DNA from: Phascolarctobacterium sp.
Lineage (GTDB): Bacteria; Bacillota; Negativicutes; Acidaminococcales; Acidaminococcaceae
Direction: 5' to 3'
NCBI GenBank assembly: GCA_003150755.1
Contig: QAMT01000005.1
Location: forward strand, 62,001-126,000
DNA: 64,000 nucleotides
In this document: in pieces, positions 59,556 through 64,000 of the stretch
Layout: each line of letters opens with the position of its first letter
How positions within the stretch are numbered: position 1 is the stretch's first letter
Notes under the pieces: model-generated
Database searches by the model: none
The model's input: the letters and a program-made list of their open reading frames with translations, nothing else
What the model was told of the DNA's origin: nothing
Translations under genes and position numbers: made by a program

Positions 59556-61271
59556 TTAATCCTGTTTTTGAATGCTGGCTTTGGATTTACTTACAGAATA
59601 AATCGTTTCTACCGCTACCAGTACGGAAAGAATAACAAGGATTACGGAAACAACCGGCACTGCGGGATGACCAAGACCGAGTACCCAGCCGTCATAAATG
59701 CTTAAGAACAATGCCCAGTTGGACATGAAGAACATCAGCACTGCCGGAATGCAGGCTGCCATCCAAACTTTGGAATTGCGGCGGGTGTTGTACAGCCAGA
59801 TGCTGATGCCAATCAGCGCCAGCGCCGCCAAAAGCTGGTTGGATGCACCAAAGGTGTTCCAGAAGGTTTTCCACGCTGGGATAACATTGCCTTTGGCGTC
59901 CGTCATAGTCTGGAAGATAAAGAAGATAGGCACTGCGGAAGTAAGCGCCGTACCGAGGATTTTACCTTTCATATCGCGCCAGCCGGTAAGTTCTTCGATA
60001 ACATAACGGCCCAGGCGGGTGCAGACATCAAGTGTATCATAAACAAAGGTTGTAAACGCCATCAGGCCAAAGCTGATGCCGAAAGCAGCCGGAATACCGA
60101 TAAGTTCCATAAAGCTGCCGATGCCCATAGCGTAAATAAAGTTCGGCGCTTTGGTGATAAGTTCGGAATCTTTTGCCAGAATCATTACGCAAACAATGGA
60201 TACAACTGCAACCATGCCTTCAAGCAGCATTGCGCCGTAGCCGATAGCAGTAGCGTCGGTTTCCTTAGCCAGCTGCTTGCTGCTGGTGCCGGAAGAAACA
60301 AGTGCATGGAAACCGGAGCACGCGCCGCAGGCGATGGTAATAAACAGTATCGGGAACATCGGCGTCCAGAAATGCTCGCCCAGGCTGCCGTCAGGATTAA
60401 GATTGGTGAAAGCAGGATAGTTGATTTCGTAACCGCCGAACATAATACCGATAGCGGCAACAACGAGGGCAATATACAGGAAGTATCCGCCCAGTGCGCC
60501 GCGCGGCTGCAATAACAGCCACATCGGCATCATAGCCGCAACCAGGCAGTAAACCAAAATAAGTACGCCCCAAACCTTCTGCGCCGTAGCAGGGTCAGCA
60601 ACAGGCAGGCTCAGCGGAATGGACTGGCCGGCCCAGATAGCAACGCCAACAAGCGGCAGGAAGATGCACACTGCCAAGCCTTCTTTCAATCCGCCGAAGC
60701 GCATTAAAAGGCCCATAACAATCGGCAGTGCCAGATACATGGCAGACGAGCTTGCAATGCCTGCGCCGGAAACAACCTCGCCGTTTTCGAGCGTTACGTT
60801 GCCGACAAAGCTCGACGCGGTAATATCGGTAAACGCTACAATAACGTAAACAAGCGTAATCCATACAAATATCATAAACAAAATCCACGCGCGCTGCGAT
60901 ACGTTAAGACGCACAACTTCGGTAATGGATTTGGCCTTATGGCGCACAGAAGCAACCAAGCTGCCCATATCGTGAATGCCGCCGATAAAAATACAGCCCA
61001 GAATTACCCATAACAGCGCAGGCGCCCAGCCATAAATTACCGCAGCAAGGATAGGCCCGTTAATAGGGCCTGCCGCTGCAATGGCCGAAAAGTGCTGGCC
61101 CAGCAGCATGCCTTTTTTAGCAGGCACATAGTCCACACCGTCTTCCATTTCTACGGAAGGCACGGGATTTCTGTCATCAAGTTTAAAAACAGTATTTGCA
61201 AGAAACTTACCATAGGTAAAATACGCAGCCAATAAAATCAGCGCGCTTGCCACTACAATAAAAAGTACCAA
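59556..61271 (-). CDS. cstA: Carbon starvation protein CstA family (pyruvate/peptide transporter)
   Basis: The 571-residue protein has about 15-16 membrane helices and family motifs GQHFSAIAAAGPINGP (about 58-73), GGIHDMGSLVASVRHK and ACGACSGFHALVSSGT (near 320). CstA relatives import pyruvate (E. coli CstA, YjiY) or peptides. The start is TTG with SD GGAGGAG 7 nt upstream. It stands between the CNNM protein gene and the leuA promoter; no terminator is visible at its end. Confidence 0.94.
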   Translation of the reverse strand: MVLFIVVASALILLAAYFTYGKFLANTVFKLDDRNPVPSVEMEDGVDYVPAKKGMLLGQHFSAIAAAGPINGPILAAVIYGWAPALLWVILGCIFIGGIHDMGSLVASVRHKAKSITEVVRLNVSQRAWILFMIFVWITLVYVIVAFTDITASSFVGNVTLENGEVVSGAGIASSSAMYLALPIVMGLLMRFGGLKEGLAVCIFLPLVGVAIWAGQSIPLSLPVADPATAQKVWGVLILVYCLVAAMMPMWLLLQPRGALGGYFLYIALVVAAIGIMFGGYEINYPAFTNLNPDGSLGEHFWTPMFPILFITIACGACSGFHALVSSGTSSKQLAKETDATAIGYGAMLLEGMVAVVSIVCVMILAKDSELITKAPNFIYAMGIGSFMELIGIPAAFGISFGLMAFTTFVYDTLDVCTRLGRYVIEELTGWRDMKGKILGTALTSAVPIFFIFQTMTDAKGNVIPAWKTFWNTFGASNQLLAALALIGISIWLYNTRRNSKVWMAACIPAVLMFFMSNWALFLSIYDGWVLGLGHPAVPVVSVILVILSVLVAVETIYSVSKSKASIQKQD

Positions 61272-61308
61272 TTGCGACTCCTCCCATCATCATGGCTTCG
61301 TTGCCATT

Positions 61309-62646
61309 TTATAAATCATCATCTTCAGCTTCCGTTTCTTCCTGAGGCAGCTGCGTAACCAAAACCTTATCCACGCGCGTGCCGTCCATATCTATAACCT
61401 CAAAACGGTAGCCTTCCCACACAAAGTAGTTGCCCGCTTCCGGGATATGCCCGATATTTGTTACCACAAAACCGGCAACGGTGTTATAACCGTTTTTCTC
61501 CTCAAACGGCAGTTCCTCAAACTCAAAATAATCCTTAAACTCGCTTACCGGCAGCATGCCGTCAACCAGCCAACTGCCATCATCTCGCTGGACGATTTCC
61601 TGTTTGACATCTTCGTCATACGAAGGCAAATCGCCTACCAGATGTTCGATAACGTCCCTCAGCGTTACCATGCCTGCCAGGCCGCCAAATTCGTCCATAA
61701 CCAGCGCCACCTTGATGCGCTTTACCTTGAACATATCAAGCAGTGTCTGCGTGTGCATGGCTTCCGGCACGTACAGCGGCTGCTGGATATACTTGCGCAA
61801 ATCGCGCTCGCCGCCGTGCAGCCACGAAGCAAATACCTTTTTGGTATAAACAATGCCCGATACATGCTCCAGGTCATTTTCGGCAACAACAAAGCAGGAG
61901 TACATCTTTTCTGACATTTCAGAAAATTGCACATCTGACGAGTCGTTCAAATCCAGCCACTCAATCTTGGTGCGCGGGGTCATAATCTCGCTGACGCGCA
62001 AATCATCAAGCGCAAAGACGTTTTCAATCATCATCTGCTCGCGGTCGTCAAACACGCCGTGCTCGCGCCCCTGTTCAATCAAAACGCGCACTTCTTCTTC
62101 CGTTACCGGCGGTTCATCATTCGGCTTTACGCCGATAACACGCAGCAGCACCGTGGTAGATACGCTTAAAAAGATTGTCAGCGGGCGGAAAAGCATGATT
62201 AAGGTTTTGATGAACCTTGCAAAAAACATGGCGACCTTTTCGGGATTGTTAAGCGCCAGTTTTTTAGGCAGCAGTTCGCCAAGGATAAGGCTTAAATAAG
62301 TTACAAGCACAACTACTGCAGTGTACGATACAAACGCTGCGTAAGGCACCATAAACGGTATTTTGCGCAGCAGCACCTCAAGCGGTGCAGCCAGCATTGC
62401 GCCGCTGTATACGCCTGTGCCGATGCCGACGAGCGAAATGCCTATCTGCACGGTGGATAAAAACACCGTAGGCTCTTCGGCCAGCCTGGATATATACGCA
62501 GCACTTTTGCTGCCTTCCTCTGCCAGCTGTTCCAGGCGGCTTTTGCGCGAAGACACCACCGCCATTTCCAGCATCGACAGTAAACCATTCAATAAAATAA
62601 GGACTAAAACAATAATACACTCAAGCACAGACCCAAGAGGATCCAT
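61309..62646 (-). CDS. CNNM/CorC-family membrane protein (HlyC/CorC, hemolysin family)
   Basis: The 445-residue protein has a DUF21/CNNM membrane domain (about 5-185, three to four helices), two CBS domains (about 215-345) and a C-terminal CorC_HlyC domain (about 350-440). The CNNM group exports or senses magnesium or cobalt. The hemolysin label is historical. It precedes cstA with a 37-nt gap, so they may share a transcript. Confidence 0.93.
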   Translation of the reverse strand: MDPLGSVLECIIVLVLILLNGLLSMLEMAVVSSRKSRLEQLAEEGSKSAAYISRLAEEPTVFLSTVQIGISLVGIGTGVYSGAMLAAPLEVLLRKIPFMVPYAAFVSYTAVVVLVTYLSLILGELLPKKLALNNPEKVAMFFARFIKTLIMLFRPLTIFLSVSTTVLLRVIGVKPNDEPPVTEEEVRVLIEQGREHGVFDDREQMMIENVFALDDLRVSEIMTPRTKIEWLDLNDSSDVQFSEMSEKMYSCFVVAENDLEHVSGIVYTKKVFASWLHGGERDLRKYIQQPLYVPEAMHTQTLLDMFKVKRIKVALVMDEFGGLAGMVTLRDVIEHLVGDLPSYDEDVKQEIVQRDDGSWLVDGMLPVSEFKDYFEFEELPFEEKNGYNTVAGFVVTNIGHIPEAGNYFVWEGYRFEVIDMDGTRVDKVLVTQLPQEETEAEDDDL

Positions 62647-62670
62647 ATAACCAACTCCTATTTATACCCC

Positions 62671-63099
62671 TTATTTAGCCCACACAAGGCTCATCAGGTT
62701 GGGGTATTCTTCTGTCAGATGCCTTAAAATTACATCAATAACGGTGTGTACAAGCCTCGGGTCGAAGCTTTCTTCAGTATCGGTCAGGCAGCTGTCCAGG
62801 CAGATATCGCCGTTATCGCTGAGATAATATTTGAATACTTTAAATTTACCATTCAAGGCATTGATGTGTTCCAGCACAGCCTTTTTATTTTCATCGTTAA
62901 TTACGGCTGCGGCCACGCGCACCTGAATCATGGTGTAAATGCTGTCATCGGTTACAACCATTGTCGGCAGCATCTGCCCGCTTACTTCCATATGTGCGCG
63001 GTAAACAACGGTATGCAGTTCGTTGTCTACTGCTTCTCTTGCGAAACAGGTAATTTTATTGTCTACTAAAAATTTGTCAAATTGCTCAGCTTTGCTCAT
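62671..63099 (-). CDS. YbjN-like protein of unknown function
   Basis: The 142-residue soluble protein has a pattern of alternating strands and helices (a DDSIYTMIQVRVAAAVIND stretch, then LNGKFKVFKYYLSDNGDICLD) that resembles the YbjN/type III secretion chaperone-like fold. The assignment is tentative and no function is proposed. SD AGGGAGG precedes the ATG. It lies 24 nt upstream of the CNNM protein gene. Confidence 0.55.
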   Translation of the reverse strand: MSKAEQFDKFLVDNKITCFAREAVDNELHTVVYRAHMEVSGQMLPTMVVTDDSIYTMIQVRVAAAVINDENKKAVLEHINALNGKFKVFKYYLSDNGDICLDSCLTDTEESFDPRLVHTVIDVILRHLTEEYPNLMSLVWAK

Positions 63100-63237
63100 T
63101 GGATTAAGCCTCCCTAAAATAATAGTTACTAATTATGATACACTATTTAGTTAATTTTGTACAGGTTTTAAATAAATTTAACTAAAAATGTCTATTTGGC
63201 GGCAGAAAAAGCGTTATGTATTTAACACACATCCGCT

Positions 63238-63738
63238 TTACTCCGGCAGTCCGTACATTACGCGGCAGATTTTTCTGCCTGCTTCCGTTTTAAAAATTCG
63301 CTCATACGCAATTTTTACCGCATCTGTTGTTGCGCCGTCCTCATACAGGTTTACCAAAAAATCTGCTTCCACCAAAATCCGGTAATCCAAAGCATCAATG
63401 TTGTTATATGTATGGTGGTGCGCAACCAGCCAGCACACGCGGTTTACAACGCCGCCATCAAAGCCAAGGCTGCGCAGCAGTTTTTCTGCTTCCGGCGGTC
63501 CTTCCAGCTCCTGCTGCTTACCGGTGCAGGTACCGTATTTTTTCTCGCTGTTGCGGATGCCGATATCATGCGTCAGTGCAGCGGCTTCTAAAATATATAA
63601 CGCCTGCGCGTCCATTTTTTCTTCTTCGCCGATAAGTTTTGCCAGCGCATGAACTTTGATAAAATGCTGAATGCGTTTGGCATCGCCGTTATTATACACA
63701 ATCATAGCCAGCATCAGTTTACGCAGATTTTCTTCCAT
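63238..63738 (-). CDS. HD-domain phosphohydrolase
   Basis: The 166-residue protein has the HD signature EAAALTHDIGI (about 50-60), an early His in the RIQHFIKVHALAKL helix (HD metal-binding start), and LVAHHHTYNN (near 104). Such short HD proteins hydrolyse nucleotides or other phosphates; the substrate is unknown. It lies 12 nt after the RlmI-type methyltransferase gene, perhaps as a pair. Confidence 0.88.
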   Translation of the reverse strand: MEENLRKLMLAMIVYNNGDAKRIQHFIKVHALAKLIGEEEKMDAQALYILEAAALTHDIGIRNSEKKYGTCTGKQQELEGPPEAEKLLRSLGFDGGVVNRVCWLVAHHHTYNNIDALDYRILVEADFLVNLYEDGATTDAVKIAYERIFKTEAGRKICRVMYGLPE

Positions 63739-63750
63739 AACAATCCCCTC

Positions 63751-64000
63751 TTACACAACCTGGAAAATATAAAATTTTAAATAGTAGGTTTCCGGCACGT
63801 TCCACAAAACAGGATGGTCCGGCGACTGTTGGCGCGCTTCAATCTGGCGCAGGCTGACGCTGGCATCACGCGCCGCGTCCTTAAGCATTTGCACAAAATA
63901 TTCTTCCTTCATAAAATGCGAACAGGAGCAGGTTGCCAGATAGCCGCCGCGCGGCAGAAGTTTCATTGCTTTTAAGTTAATTTCTTTATAGCCGCGAATA
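63751..64000 (-). CDS. RlmI-type 23S rRNA methyltransferase (C-terminal part)
   Basis: Only the last 83 residues are present. They contain the final parts of a class I SAM methyltransferase: GYKEINLKAMKLL, LATCSCSHFM (the catalytic Cys motif of rRNA m5C methylases), then SPDHPVLWNVPETYYLK. This matches the RlmI/RlmK family, which makes m5C1962 in 23S rRNA. The start and the PUA domain lie outside the window. Confidence 0.9.
   Translation of the reverse strand, partial: IRGYKEINLKAMKLLPRGGYLATCSCSHFMKEEYFVQMLKDAARDASVSLRQIEARQQSPDHPVLWNVPETYYLKFYIFQVV

Noticed and set aside
61309..62646. Hemolysin (toxin) annotation
   Set aside because: The DUF21-CBS-CorC architecture is the CNNM/CorC ion-transport group; the hemolysin name is historical and not supported by sequence.
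1..64000. CRISPR arrays, insertion sequences, integrases or phage genes
   Set aside because: No regularly spaced repeats, transposase, integrase or phage proteins were seen in the window.

Overview
The window is a dense bacterial chromosome segment with about 61 protein genes, 3 tRNAs and 2 to 3 other RNA genes. Gene order is Firmicutes-like: polA-mutM-coaE, tig-clpP-clpX then lon-engB, obg-proB-proA, trmK-nif3, ylbF-murB, and a T-box leader on leuA. Yet there is also an RND efflux pump with its periplasmic adaptor, which needs a double membrane. Firmicutes synteny plus a Gram-negative envelope points to Negativicutes, possibly a Phascolarctobacterium or Acidaminococcus relative. The genus is a guess made without a database. 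No CRISPR array, insertion sequence, prophage or plasmid gene was seen. All but four proteins (the CPA2 antiporter, a 77-aa protein, an alpha/beta hydrolase and RarA) lie on the minus strand, which is probably the leading strand here.

Layout. 1-1558: a TM1266-type regulator, a small membrane protein and a class IV aminotransferase homologue without its PLP lysine. 1737-7483: antiporter, zinc-ribbon membrane protein with a large unknown protein, then murB-ylbF. 7556-13464: envelope block with an OmpR/histidine-kinase pair fused in one operon to a nitrilase and a VanX-like D,D-dipeptidase, then an NlpC/P60 hydrolase and a lipid-sugar glycosyltransferase. 13600-13957: RNase P RNA. 14009-20407: YhaM, Nif3, TrmK, then a TetR-controlled ABC exporter. 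20496-25979: pepT-abgT, a beta-CASP nuclease and a PHP phosphatase. 26171-29859: obg-proB-proA. 29940-33492: SGNH hydrolase, a LysR gene divergent from a small protein plus secreted hydrolase, and ridA.

33493-34070 holds no convincing protein gene. It contains an independent RNA of about 254 nt with a perfect consensus promoter and a terminator. Its core resembles part of a cobalamin riboswitch, but no B12 gene follows. This and the aminotransferase homologue are the most interesting signals.

34071-43429: AbrB-type permease, engB, lon, clpX, clpP, tig, tRNA-Gly and a Na/phosphate transporter. 43590-47791: RND pump and adaptor. 47975-49530: rarA followed by a 150-bp long hairpin that may be 6S RNA. 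49563-52070: codBA for cytosine salvage. 52449-52646: two tRNA-Leu genes. 52685-57350: slt, coaE, mutM, polA. 57500-59550: leuA with its T-box leader and promoter. 59556-64000: cstA, a CNNM/CorC-type protein, a YbjN-like protein, an HD protein and the end of an RlmI-type methyltransferase.

Where the sequence decides a start, I moved it to the codon with a proper Shine-Dalgarno site. Several genes then start with TTG or GTG (nitrilase, abgT, slt, cstA, murB). Four leaders share TTGACA-17-TATAAT exactly: tRNA-Gly, tRNA-Leu, the orphan RNA and the leuA T-box. This suggests strong, stable-RNA-type transcription.
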